Source: Phialocephala subalpina (taxonomy: Eukaryota; Ascomycota; Leotiomycetes; Helotiales; Mollisiaceae). Taken from it: a stretch of DNA of 64,000 bases. The stretch lies in assembly GCA_900073065.1 (NCBI GenBank), contig FJOG01000029.1, positions 549,324 through 613,323 of the forward strand, read 5' to 3'. The translations under genes were made by a program, and so were the position numbers. The notes below the pieces were generated by a model. It was not told the origin of the DNA and made no database searches. It worked only from the letters and a program-made list of their open reading frames with translations. Shown one piece after another: positions 11,555-22,587 of this stretch (the stretch's first letter is position 1; every line of letters begins with the position of its first letter).

Positions 11555-12315
11555 CTACGGGCTCCCCAGATTCTTCGCCGCGAGCGAAGCAAAAGCCGCG
11601 TTTGCTCCCGTAGAGAAATCATGGCTCCAGTACGAATAGACATCATGGACAACCAAGCTCGACAAGTTGGATGACGGATTGCTAGGCTTGGTGCTCGCAT
11701 ACGCGAAAGCGAATCGGTTCGTACCCGTTGGGTTGAGAGTCGTGGGTGTACCTCCAGAGCTCGTGAAGGTGGTGCATCCAGTACATTTGGCAGTGTACTG
11801 AAAATGAGTTCTGTTCACGTGCGTCCCAGTCTTGAACACAATGTACTTGGCCCCACTATAAGTTGGTGGTTGAGAATGCTCACTTGGGGTTTATCAGTTT
11901 GTGAGGCTCTCAAATTCTGGAGAAAGCTTACGTGGTATAACGAGAGGAGACGACGACGTTGTTACCGTTCGCCCATGATACACCGAGTGGATTGTACAGC
12001 ATTTGACCGCCCCACGCAAGTGCCGTCCACCCCACATCAATGGGAGCGACAACTTGAAGAACAGCGTCATAAGGCGTGTTTGACGTGACTGGACTTGGTA
12101 CTGCGATACGGAAAGTGATTGCTGAATTTAGATTGTAGGCCACACTGTACGAAGAGAATGTGAAGCCCGTTTCTGCGTCATGGAAGACAGATGGACCGAC
12201 GACTGGATCGCCGAACACTGCAGAATGTGTTAACAAATGGTGCAAAACTAGAATTAATTCATTTACCAACGCCCACCAGAGCAGCTGCCCACAAAGCACC
12301 GAAGATCCAACACAT
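11555..12315 (-). CDS. Secreted CDH-type cytochrome domain protein (AA8-like haem b domain)
   Basis: Exons 12267-12315, 11932-12217 and 11555-11882 give 220 residues. A signal peptide (MCWIFGALWAAALVGV) precedes a domain matching the cytochrome part of cellobiose dehydrogenase: VGWTALAWGGQMLYNPLGVSW carries the likely axial Met, and NRTHFQYTAKCTGC carries the likely axial His and a disulfide. The protein ends right after the domain, so it has no flavin dehydrogenase part and no carbohydrate-binding module. Such single cytochromes are thought to shuttle electrons to lytic polysaccharide monooxygenases or metals outside the cell; this is family knowledge. The second intron (11883-11931) ends in AAG. 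The next gene on the same strand is also secreted. Confidence 0.8.
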
Positions 12316-13714
12316 CTCGAGAACGTCGCACTCCGGTCGGGCAGCAGGTAGGTTAAGGACGAAAGAAATCAATCAGCCACTCAAAATCTAGAAAGGCGTA
12401 TATTACTGATCCGTATCAGGAACTGGCGATCGAGCTGGTGTAGCGGACGTATGTGGCGGCACTGAGATATGAAGCAGAATGAATGCCAAGAAAACTGAAG
12501 TGCCTGTATTGTGTAGGCACTCGGCACTCCAGGAAGGCGGCAATCGATACTGAACGGCTTATTATCCAGTTCCTACTAGTATGAAAGGAAGGCAGGCACC
12601 AAATACATGGGCAAATGTGCACTATATAGTGAAAAGAATCTTCTCGTGCGGACGAAGGAACAATGCTTTGGGCGTCTTGATCTATTTCGAATAGGATATG
12701 CGTCCGTGGAGCGGAAGGACTTTTTCGAGAAGACGGGCGGGTGACCAAGAAAGATGACAGCTGTTTGGTACTTTGTACTTTGGTGCTCTATTTAACCGCA
12801 TATGGTGAGGATGTTGCAATAGGAAGGTCAGTTATAGGCATTGATTGGGAAACAAACAACCGGCTATACCGACAAGCTCGCCTAACCATGACCACGCTTG
12901 AACATATTAATCACGGCTTGGACAGACATCAGATTGTTATTGTGGGCGAAGGGGTGAACGCGTTCTATTGATCGCCACTTCCGACTTGTCACACGCTTGG
13001 CTGTATCCTTTGAAGGTCATGAGGAAGTTGAAACAACTTGGGCCAATGATATCGGCTGGTCAGAATAGCCTCAATTACGGACGCTTTTGCCTTTACTGTA
13101 TCTTGCAACCCTACGATGAATCACCAGAAATTGCGTTGAGGAGGTGAAGGTGGAGTAAGGCACGCGGCACCATTTACGAGATCTTGGCTTTGGCTGCATT
13201 ATCTCTTCTGTGTGGGACTCAGTTGTGGTGCTCGAGAACACCCCACCGAAGAGCATTTCGGATGCAGTAAACGTGATAAATAGCAAATGAAGAAGATGTA
13301 GAATAAAAGTTCAGAGCTGCACCGGGCTGTTCTAGCTGCCGAGCCGAATCTGAAGTAGCGAAGCGAGATAAAGGGACACTCTACACGATTGAATGTGAGA
13401 CAGAACAGGGCGGAGATACAGAAACGAACACTAAATTGAAGGAAACTAGCTAGCTACATTGAAGGATGCACGAATTGACCAAAGGGGTCGAAAAGATAAG
13501 ATCTAACCATCAAAGGTGCCAATTCGTAACGAGCGTCGAGAAAGGTGGGGAAGTATCCCCCGGGAAGCTCCACTTAGCGGCAGCTGTGAGAACCGACCGT
13601 GTGTCTAGAAAATACCCCTCACGTCAGTAGGACCAAGCGATCTACCTGCTTGAGTTGAGCAGTGTTCGACGGAGCTTGATGGGGTTGACAGCGATTATGA
13701 CTGCCTACGGCGAT
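12316..13714. other. Intergenic, no gene seen
   Basis: 1.4 kb between two secreted-protein genes on the minus strand. It contains the upstream region of the cytochrome gene. Open frames are short and without domains. Confidence 0.5.
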
Positions 13715-14966
13715 TTATGCTCTCTTGGCGGGTGAACCAAGGGGCAGTGCTGCGAGCCCTAGAAACCAGGTCATCAGTAACTGTTCTCAAATCTTACGGA
13801 TACTTTACTTACATCCGTCAACTGGCTCTGGAGCTTGTTGCTTTACGTTGCATGCGCCGTAGACATCTGGTGTTTGTGCGTGAAGTCCAGCTGCGGGGCA
13901 ATCCTTGTTGAGATTGCAGTTTTTGTCCATGGCTTGTTGAAGCGAGTCTCCCTTCCAACCGAAGATGTAGTCGCCGTGGGCAGCAGCTCCTCTGAAAACC
14001 GTATCAGCAAACAATTTGAATAAGATTACTTTTCTGGATCCACTAACCCAGTATTCATGCTGTAGATCAACTGAGGGGTGCCATCAGTGGGCCACATGCT
14101 CTTGTCCGAAAAGGTTGAAACGTTCCACATCACTTCGTACATGATCTGAGGAAGCTTTACAGGGAACGCAGACGGGCATGCTCCACCACCGCTGGCTCCT
14201 TGTCCTGAATAGGCAACGTGACTCTTGTGGTCTGGACTGTCGAGGTTCTTGCCATCCCAGCAGCTAAAAATCGAATAAGCGATGCAATAGAGAAGGTAGA
14301 AGTATCTCTTACGTTGGAAAGATGATGGTCTGTCTGATCATTTTGCATTTCGCATCCAAAGGAATTTCCACGGTATCGCTACCGGTGCAAGGGGCCCCAC
14401 CAACAAATGTGTTGTCGTTTGTTGACGTCCAGCAACGATGGCAAATGGATCCTGATTGTACCTTCTTGGGGTCTTGATTCGCAGCACTCCCAGCAAGCAT
14501 TCGGAAACCCTACGAAATGTTAAAACGGAGACTTGATTTCCGGATGAGTCCAACATACTTGCTTGAACGCCGTGACTTTGCCACTGGGGATATAGTAAAC
14601 GTCGAGACCACCCTTATTCACGAGTTGACCTTGAGGTCCTCCGTTACCAGTTTGAGGTACCCGGATATAGGTTCCATTCTTATGCTTAAAGAACATAACA
14701 GCGGTCCAGTAATTCGATGTGTCCTCCTTGAAGGTACATGATGTGCAGGTAGACAGCGCTGCGATATCATGAGTGGTCGGGTCCATGGTAATGTTGAAAG
14801 AGTTTCCTCCGACGATCTGATGAAGATGTGGGGTGTATCTCACACCTGGGTCCACAAGAGGGTCGACACGGTCGACGACCAGTTGAGAGCATGCGAAACG
14901 CAGCATGTTCTGAGCGGCAGCATTCTGCGCGAGGAGCGCGACAGCGGCAAGGGAGCTCCACTGCAT
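13715..14966 (-). CDS. Secreted DUF1996 protein
   Basis: Five exons (14559-14966, 14313-14509, 14048-14263, 13813-13991, 13715-13758) give 347 residues. The signal peptide MQWSSLAAVALLAQNAAAQ is followed by the DUF1996 hallmark MLRFACSQLVVDRVDPLVDP, then HLHQIVGGNSF, CTFKEDTSNYWTAVMFF, and CWDGKNLDSPDHKSHVAY. The last exon is easy to miss: a canonical GTAAGT donor at 13812 and a tttctag acceptor add GWLAALPLG, the normal DUF1996 ending. Without that splice the frame stops at 13805 after DGCK. The start at 14966 is chosen over an in-frame ATG at 15068 because it begins the signal peptide. The biochemical function of the family is unknown; members are secreted, often by plant-associated or wood-associated fungi. 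Confidence 0.85.
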
Positions 14967-16915
14967 CGTGACTAACAATCTTGGTGTTGACCTTGACTTT
15001 GGTGTTGACAACGGTGGTGACGAAGAAAGCAAAGAAGAAAGCTGCAAGAATTCCACGAAGCCATGCATGGTAGCATCCTTATATTCGCGTGGTGCAGGCC
15101 CCAGATATCACCCCACAAATGCCGAAGCAGGGGAACTTGTTCGTAGATTCTTCTGTCAGGTGGGCGTCATATAGAATTTGCAATGACTGGGTAGGAAGAC
15201 TTGGTGTTATTGAAACAATTTACGATTGTTTTCAGCCGCCAACCGGCAATATTGTCACCAAGCGCAAAACTGAAATCTACCGTATTACACCGCGCGCGAC
15301 TTGGGACGACGTTCTCAGATCCCGTGGACAAATACGTGGTACAAGGAATCGGACAATTGGTAAATTCTGGGGTGTGGAGTTGTGGGGTGTGGAGTTGTGG
15401 GGTGTGGGGAGCTGGGATTTCGGGTAGAGTTATATATACAGTGAAATGTGACATTACAGCCTCAGGCGGAGGGATAATATCAACAACAAGGAGGGCTGGG
15501 ACTTCTCAAATATTGTGTATCTCTTTCGTGATCGTAGTGACAGTATTTCGCATGGCTTATCGGTCCTTCGCAAACTTGTGATCGCCCAAGATGCATCTTG
15601 CAGTATCAACGACTTCCTGTATCGCTGAGTATTTGGATTACAAAGATGTCGGCGCTTGACTAAGATCAGGCAAAAAAGCATGATTTAGAAAAAATTTGAA
15701 CTACGGGTAATTGCGAAAATTAGAGGCAAAAAGTTTGCATGTACCGGTACAACACCCATGAACCTCGCTTCTTCCCTCGTGGCAGCCATGCAGGATGATT
15801 AAGGAGGCTTAATTTCGAGAAAATCAGCAATTCCTTCCTTACATATCATATCTGACAGGAGATCCTTCCTTTTTCCTTGGTCACTGGGCGGCTCGAGCCT
15901 CGTGACCTTGCGTGGGAAATGTAAAATATTGCTGAGGATTTTGCTGAGCGACGTATTCAAGGACTGATATGCGACATGATTAAGAACGCTTTGAAGAGCA
16001 GAGATGATCGATATGAAGTCAAACTTCCAATGTGATGTGATCTCGGAGTCACGTGGGGAGTAGAAATTTCCACTTCCCCCATTCCAATGATGTACCACCA
16101 TTGCCGTCAAATCTCTATCTGAGAGTGGTTTTGTGTCTAGAAAATGTGGCCAAATTATCTATAGTACATCGCAGGACAGTGCTTGAAGACTCGATGACTC
16201 TTGCTGCTCAGTTCTAGCAGGCTTAGCCCAGGCACTCATCGCAGGAGCCTCCTGAGATGTGCTGTCCTATCACCCGTGGGCTTCTGATTGAAGTGCACGG
16301 TCTTGACTACGGACTACGACGAGCGGAGTGCATCTCAATAACGTGATGGCTGCACACAGATCGATGCAGTAATGTACCCATCACTTGTCAAAGGCACACG
16401 TGGCTGGACGCCAGACCAACATTGACAAAGAAATGACATTGAGCATTACAGAAGAGTGGTTGCAGCAACTGAAGATCAGATAAACTCAACAGGAATAGGA
16501 AAATAGGCGACCATCGATGGCTGTTGCATCCTCATCGCTACTTGCTAGGAGGAATTCGATGAAGTGTGCTGAAGTTGATTTAGGCTTTGTGTCCATCAGG
16601 CCCGCGATTTGTCAGCAGAGGCATCGCTCCAAGTAATTTCACGAATGTCCCTCCACTAGATCTCGCATTAGTTGTATGCAAACATTGCAATTGTCCCACT
16701 TTGCTACTGACAATCAGGCTTGCCTTTCGATAATGGGAAAGTACTTGGAGAAAACTCTTCACTGGTCACGTGCGGAGGGTGAAGATGAGTTAATCATCGT
16801 TCATTCATTGTAGGCCATCATTGGGTATCTACGCAAACGCCATTCTAAGTACCTCGAATGCATCCTGCAACTAACTCCCGTAAATCATCCGCCCAAACCG
16901 ATGTATCGTGCATTT
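14967..16915. other. Intergenic, no gene supported
   Basis: Nearly 2 kb with only short frames. It contains a small tandem repeat at 15366-15411 and otherwise unremarkable sequence. Confidence 0.45.
15366..15411. repeat. Tandem repeat, about 15-bp unit, three copies
   Basis: The unit 'gggtgtggagttgtg' is repeated about three times in a row, the last copy diverged. It lies in non-coding DNA. Confidence 0.7.
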
Positions 16916-18592
16916 TCAGTAATAATCCTCGCCAGTTCCGAACCAGGTAACACCAGATCGTTTGATAGGCTTTGGGATGGGTTTACCGTTGATGAAGCCT
17001 GGCTGGTCCTTAATGACAACATTGCCAATTGTGGTGCCACTGCCTGAAGGAGAAGGAGCAAGACCAACAGAAGGCGCAACAGCAGCAGAAGGTTCATCCG
17101 CCGCACGACTGGCTCGACCCGCCCGAACAGCTGCTGGTGCAGGTGCGCCTGCTGAGGATGATGCTGTAGCTCCTGAATGTCGCCCACTTCCACGCTGCTT
17201 CAATGTCTCCGTTCCGTTGTTCAATCCCTTCATCTGATCATTGGATCTCTTAGTATCATGGTCCTTGGTACACTTGATCGGGCCCGCAATGGGGGTTTGC
17301 GCTAGAAGCTCCTTGCCGATGTTGGCTTTCTTGAAGTTCGGAGGGAGGGCGTTGTAGATTTCTCTGGCGTTATGGGTCATCATGTGGCTCGCAACCTGAG
17401 GCATCTTGAAGGTGAAGTCCTTATACAACGCGGTATTGATGGAGCCAACTGTAATTGTGTCTAAGGTTAAGTTCTCTCGACCGGTGTGAACGAAGTGGTA
17501 GATCATGGCAAGGGTGGCGTCGTTGAAAGTCTCAGGCATGGGAGTTCCTTTCGGGCGTTGGGGTGAGATGTATTCTCCTTTGAAGGGGGGCCAGACCTTC
17601 TTTTTGCCTTTCGGGATAGAGGTACGGGGGCCAGGGGTTGCTTCCTCATCTTCTCCAGCATCCACCATCATCGTATCTCCTTCAGCATCAACGGGGTCTA
17701 GAACGTCGGTATAGAGGGTTGCATCTTGAACATCGTTGAAGTTCACAGTGCCGGTCATCAATTCCTCCATCGCGCAACCACCTTTGATCCACTTGTAGAA
17801 CATGGTGCTAGGGAAATCGAATTCGGTACCGTCCTTGCATTCTTGGGAAGGAGCAGTATCTCTCATATGAAATTCAAGGAATTGTGTATTGCTCCGGCAA
17901 GCTCGAATGAGGTCACCGAGGGTACATCCTAAGCCATTGATTTGACTTGCATGCTGTGGCTAGTCAGTGATTGCAGCAGGAACGGAGGTGTAAACATTGC
18001 TTACTTTAGCAAGAATCTGAGTGACCTGATCGATCATGGGAAGGGTAAGTCGTGCAGAGTCCTCCTCATAGTAGCCCACGGCAGCGAAGAAAATGCCAAT
18101 CGCGTGGCATTGAGACTGCCAAAGCTCACTCTGCGCAGCATCTGGGAAGATCGAGTACCACGCTGATTCATGTCCGATCCAAAGAGCTACTGGGTCGACG
18201 CCAATAGAGTAGAAGGTGATCTTTCTCAATTCAATTGGATCCAGGAGATCAGTGTGGATTTCGGCCTTCATTGATCCCTTCAGGCGGTGTCTTTGGTCGA
18301 TCATACCCCTCACGACAACAGTAGACAGGCGCTTCTTTGCCACGATCTCGAGAATATCCGCCACCGATTCCAGGCCAGGGACCGAGACTGCCGCGTCCTC
18401 TATGTCGAAGATCGGCCAGGAATCCGAGTCGGCCATCACGCTAGAGTTGGAATCTTTCTTGGGAGGTACCTTGTATTCTTGTACTCGTGGGGGCGGGGAT
18501 TCTGATCGTGAACGCGCTGGCAGTCGCAGTGTTATGATTAGGCTTTTGGTTAATCGTCCGTCTCGCTTAACTAGTCGTGTTCGTCGTGCCAT
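16916..18592 (-). CDS. RFTS-like (DNMT1 replication-foci-like) protein, non-catalytic
   Basis: Two exons (18005-18592 and 16916-17959; 45-nt intron with GTAAGC and gactag ends) give 543 residues. Residues about 60-200 contain PIFDIEDAAVSVPGL, VVVRGMI, and YSIGVDPVALWIGHESAWYSIFPDA. That order resembles the fungal RFTS/BAH-side modules found near DNA methyltransferases and in stand-alone proteins: acidic start, V-R-G strand, then a W-I-x-x-E-x-A-W-Y core. The N-terminus is basic (RRTRLVKRDGR) and could hold a nuclear signal. The C-terminal 120 residues are low-complexity A/P/S/G. No methyltransferase motifs follow. A chromatin role is inference. Confidence 0.55.
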
Positions 18593-18856
18593 TTTATCAG
18601 TTCGCGTCGGCGGGTTATCTCCGGTTGTCGGATGTCGGTTGTTGTGTCCATAGGAGGTGAAGATATCGGATCCGATTTATCCGGACTTAAGGTCTTGATA
18701 AGTGAAAAATCCGAGGAAGGCTAGTAGATACTAGTCTCACGCTAAAGCACTAGCCTCAACCCAGCCTTGCATGACCGAAAAATGTCAGCTCTGGTTTGTC
18801 CCAAAACTGACAGGACATTGAAAAGTAGATATCAATCACGACAACAACAAGTGCGA

Positions 18857-20315
18857 ATGTCCTCCAGAACCATTTGGAAGAGGATGACGCAAGGCAAGAT
18901 TATGGAAGGCGTATTCGGTACGAATATTCTCCAATTATTCCTACAATTGCTAATTATCAACAGCCATCAATAAACCTACCGGTCTTTCGTCAGCCCAAGT
19001 ACTGCGCGACTTGCAAACTCACTTCAATCCATCCGAGTTATTTGCACCATGGGTTGAGACCGAGTCGAAGAATCGAGAAAGGGAGAGTCACAATCAGCGA
19101 GGGCGACGGAAACAAAAGAAGATCCAGGTTAAGATTGGACATGGCGGAACTCTCGACCCCTTGGCGACTGGAGTGTTGATTGCAGGTGTGGGAAAAGGCA
19201 CCAAGTCTCTGCAAGACTTCCTATTATGCACAAAAGTCTACGAGACCGTAGTACTGTTTGGCACAAGCACGGATACCTATGATCGAGTCGGAAAAGTCTT
19301 GAAGAGAGCGCCTTACGATCACATCACGAAAGAAAAGGTGGAGGAAGCATTAGGCCAGTTTCGTGGGAAATTCATGCAGTTACCGCCTCTATTCTCTGCT
19401 CTCAAAATGAATGGAAAGCCGCTATACGAGTACGCCAGGGAAGGAAAGGAGATACCAAGAGAGATTGAGAGGCGATCGGTCGAGGTTTTAGACCTTGAGT
19501 TGGTGGAATGGATGGAGGGAGGAACACATCAGCATGTCGCTCCAACCGATGAGGCAGGGTATGCAGAAATCAATGTTGCGAATAAGCTGTGGAAGCAAGA
19601 GAATGTACTCCCTCCCAACCGCAGGCGTTCAAGATCTCCTTCGGTCAAAAAGGAAATAGAGGATGAGAAGGCTCAGAGTGTGACCGAGGATAGCCTGTCG
19701 AAAGGGGATGGCATCAAAGAAGAACATGCTGTGAAGGAGGAGACGAATGTTGAGATCAAGGAGAAGGGTGGCACTGAAGAAAAGCAGCTTCCCAAGGTAG
19801 ACTCGAAGATGGAGTCCGTAGAGACGAAAGAGACAAGGCCCGACGAAGCACGAGTAGAATTTGAGCAAACGAAGAGAAAATTGACTGAAGATCAAGACGA
19901 CCTGGTTCACGAACGACCAGCATCGAAACAACAAAGGTTAGCTGCACCAGAAGAAGCAGTCATGTCTGGTGGATTAGCACCTCCAACACCAACACCAGCT
20001 ACTGAGCAACCCACGCCAACCACACCCGTCGAAGGTTCATCGTCCGAAGCTCCTGCAGTCAAGGGTCCACCAGCAGTCAGACTCCGAATGACTGTGACAT
20101 CTGGCTTCTACGTCCGCTCTCTATGTCATGATCTCGGTGCAGCGATTGGATCCGCGGGACTTATGGCCGAGCTGGAGAGGACGAGACAAGGAGATTTCGA
20201 ATTAAACAAGAACGTGCTGGAGTACAAAGACTTGGATGGAGGCGAGAAGGTCTGGGGACCAAAAGTGGAGGCCATGCTTGACGAGTGGCAGGAGAAAAGC
20301 AAGCCGACCTTCTAA
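18857..20315 (+). CDS. PUS4: tRNA pseudouridine-55 synthase, TruB/Pus4 family
   Basis: Exons 18857-18917 and 18964-20315 give 470 residues. The first exon runs into FAINKPTGLSSAQVLRDLQ, the TruB N-terminal motif. GGTLDPLATGVLIAG holds the catalytic Asp (about residue 85), and QLPPLFSALKMNGKPLYEYAREGKE and SGFYVRSLCHDLG are the other signature motifs. A charged low-complexity insert of about 150 residues (K/E-rich, then P/T-rich) separates the two halves of the catalytic fold, as is common in filamentous fungi. The start could be 18857, 18884 or 18902. The longest form adds a short basic N-terminus (SSRTIWKR) that might target mitochondria; Pus4 is known to modify both cytosolic and mitochondrial tRNAs in yeast. 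Confidence 0.9.
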
Positions 20316-20946
20316 AGATTAGTAGCCTGAAGCATTCTAAGTCTAGAGCCACGGCAGAGGTGGTGGGTATGTGCTTTGGGAGGTAGCAGCCCGCAGATTT
20401 GTCATAAAACCTCATCGCAATTCAGCATGGGGCGGCACTTATTCAACTCAGATACCCTGGGCTGGCGTATGGTGGGTATATTTGCATAGCGAGGCTCGGT
20501 TCGTATGATAGGAGACAAAAGCATCCACTCTTTGCGAGTGTCAAAATGGATGCACTTGTCCGTCCTCACCCTTGCATTCTCATATTGTGAATCTGATGCA
20601 TGCATGTCTTTGGTGTGCACATTGAGAACTCGAGGACCTAGGACTTTAGGCCTGCAGAATGATGAATTAGAACACAACTCTTCGCAAGTGTGACAAGTAC
20701 GCCAGATTTGAAGAATATTTCTTGTTATGTTGACAATTGGTCTTGAGGCCGCTTGGGAGAAAAGTGGAGCTGCATAAGCGAGATGAATAGACGTCGAGGA
20801 AAGCACATCGACACCACTTTCTTTCTCCTCGTTCAAAACCACCACACCACTTCACAACTCCCACGTAATTTATCGAGGACGAATGCTAGACTACCCATCG
20901 AGCCTGTTCAATTCTCTAGTCAGAAATCCTCAATTGGCCCCAGACG
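20316..20946. other. Intergenic between PUS4 and the Cys-rich cluster
   Basis: 630 bp holding the PUS4 3' end and the upstream region of the first cluster gene. No gene seen. Confidence 0.5.
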
Positions 20947-21959
20947 ATGTTGAACAAGCTGACCCCTCTGGCTAGTACCTGCACGACTTGCCAAATACCA
21001 TACATCAATGTCACAGGGCGTCTTCAATACTGGGGAGACAACAAGATGTGTACCGGAATGACATTAGCCTACTCGCCCTGCGATCACCGAACCACCCACT
21101 ACTCCACGAAATGCACCGACGCACAATGCACCCAACATCGTCTCTTTCCTATAACTTTCGTCAACGGATACTGCATGGCATGCATGTAAGTGTCAATTCT
21201 TAGAGAGCTGTCTCCTCTTTTCGATGCATTGCTCCTCCAAATCATGAATCTGTGCTCTGTGCTCTGTGCTCTGTGCTCTGTGCTCTGTGCTCTGTGCTCT
21301 GTGCTCTTGAAACATCCAGCAGTAGTAGACTGACTGGGAGATTTTGATACAGAGGCTCCGATGAATCCTCCCGATCGAGCTCCTTCAAGACCGTTGAGAC
21401 CGTCGGCACCGATGTCTCATCGGACGTCAAGGCCATTGGCGACAAACTCGACACCTTGATCCAATCTTGCGGAGCCATCGCCGGCGTCGTTAACTCCGAA
21501 GCTCAAAGACGTGCCTCAGTCACCAAACCCGTCAAAGTCGCCCAACTCGCTCGCGAAGTAGAACTTGGACCCAGCGATATCAAAGTTCCCATTAGCAATA
21601 CGATTATCACAAAGAAGGAGTACGCAGCTGGCAATCTGTTGACGCAGGACATTACGGCTCCAATCATATCCCTCCAAGAAGACCTTGACAAGCATCTGCA
21701 ATTCTGGCGGAATGCTTTGGACGAAGCTGTGGAGCGTCAGATGGCTGTGAAGGTAGATCTGAAGACGATGAAGGAGTGTCTCCATGCTAGCTATCAGTGG
21801 TTGGATGATCACACGGGCAAGGCGTTCGAAGAGGCTGAGAAGCAGGTTGCTTCGAGGTGTCAGGAACGGACATATCTTGTAGGATCATTTATCATCATGG
21901 TATTCTTCTTTGGGTTCTTCTTCGGATTCTGGTTCAATAACGTGTGGTTGAGGGTTTAA
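20947..21959 (+). CDS. Cluster gene 1: C-x-H-x8-C protein with C-terminal membrane anchor (unknown function)
   Basis: Exons 20947-21185 and 21353-21959 give 281 residues. The N-terminal 80 residues are Cys-rich: C12-x2-C15, C35, then C45-D-H47-x8-C56-x4-C61 and C76-x2-C79, likely zinc ligands. A helical part follows (about 170-250) ending in ASRCQER. Then comes one strongly hydrophobic segment, SFIIMVFFFGFFFGFWF, right at the C-terminus, typical of a tail anchor. Downstream genes at 22588 and 24934 share the same Cys/His spacing. The 167-nt intron, longer than its neighbours, holds a seven-base microsatellite. I recognise no named family. Confidence 0.7.
21251..21306. repeat. Heptanucleotide microsatellite inside an intron
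   Basis: Eight perfect copies of tgtgctc lie inside the single intron of cluster gene 1. The seven-base unit would shift the frame if retained, so it is tolerated only as intron. Confidence 0.95.
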
Positions 21960-22587
21960 GGACACCGGACGGACCACGACGCACGGTACATTGTCTTGTG
22001 TGTAGAGCGGGCTCTACGATAGACGTTGCCGATGGAGGGGAGGAATTACACTACGGGAAGCATTCTGGTGGGTAATATTTGCTCTTCTTAGCCGCTATTA
22101 TTATTCTTCACGGTGGCATACGGTCGATGGGACATTCTATTGCAATGAAATCTATTTGCTAAATGTAAGTCAAGAGACAAGATCCTCAGCTGGCGACCTT
22201 CAAGTGTAGGTAGATCCTCACAGCGCCTGCCTTGCGTGCTCGAAAACCCAAGGGGCCACAATGCGCCGTCGTAAATAGCTCGGTGTGATACTGAGATTTG
22301 TCGAGCTTGGGTTCTGTGGTGTTTTTGGCATTGGTGGTTGAAGGTGAATGCGCTGCGGATTGCGGCAAACATTGCTGCCTCGATAGTATCAAAGCCGATC
22401 TTAAACTACCCTTGGGTTTCTGGAACATCCCGACATATGACGTCCTAGAAAGGAGATTGTAAACCGTAGCCGCGGAGCGAGATAAAAGCTAGACGCGTCT
22501 TCGTAAACGTTCGACTTTGATATCAACGAAACATTTCCGCAACCAAGCAACCAAAAAAACACTCTTGATCAGAACCTCATCCACAAG
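21960..22587. other. Intergenic within the Cys-rich cluster
   Basis: 628 bp. No gene seen. It contains an ACGCG-type motif (22491-22497) shortly before the next start. Confidence 0.45.

Noticed and set aside
13805..13812. TAA at 13805 as the end of the DUF1996 gene
   Set aside because: It lies inside a GTAAGT donor, and the next exon restores the normal family ending.
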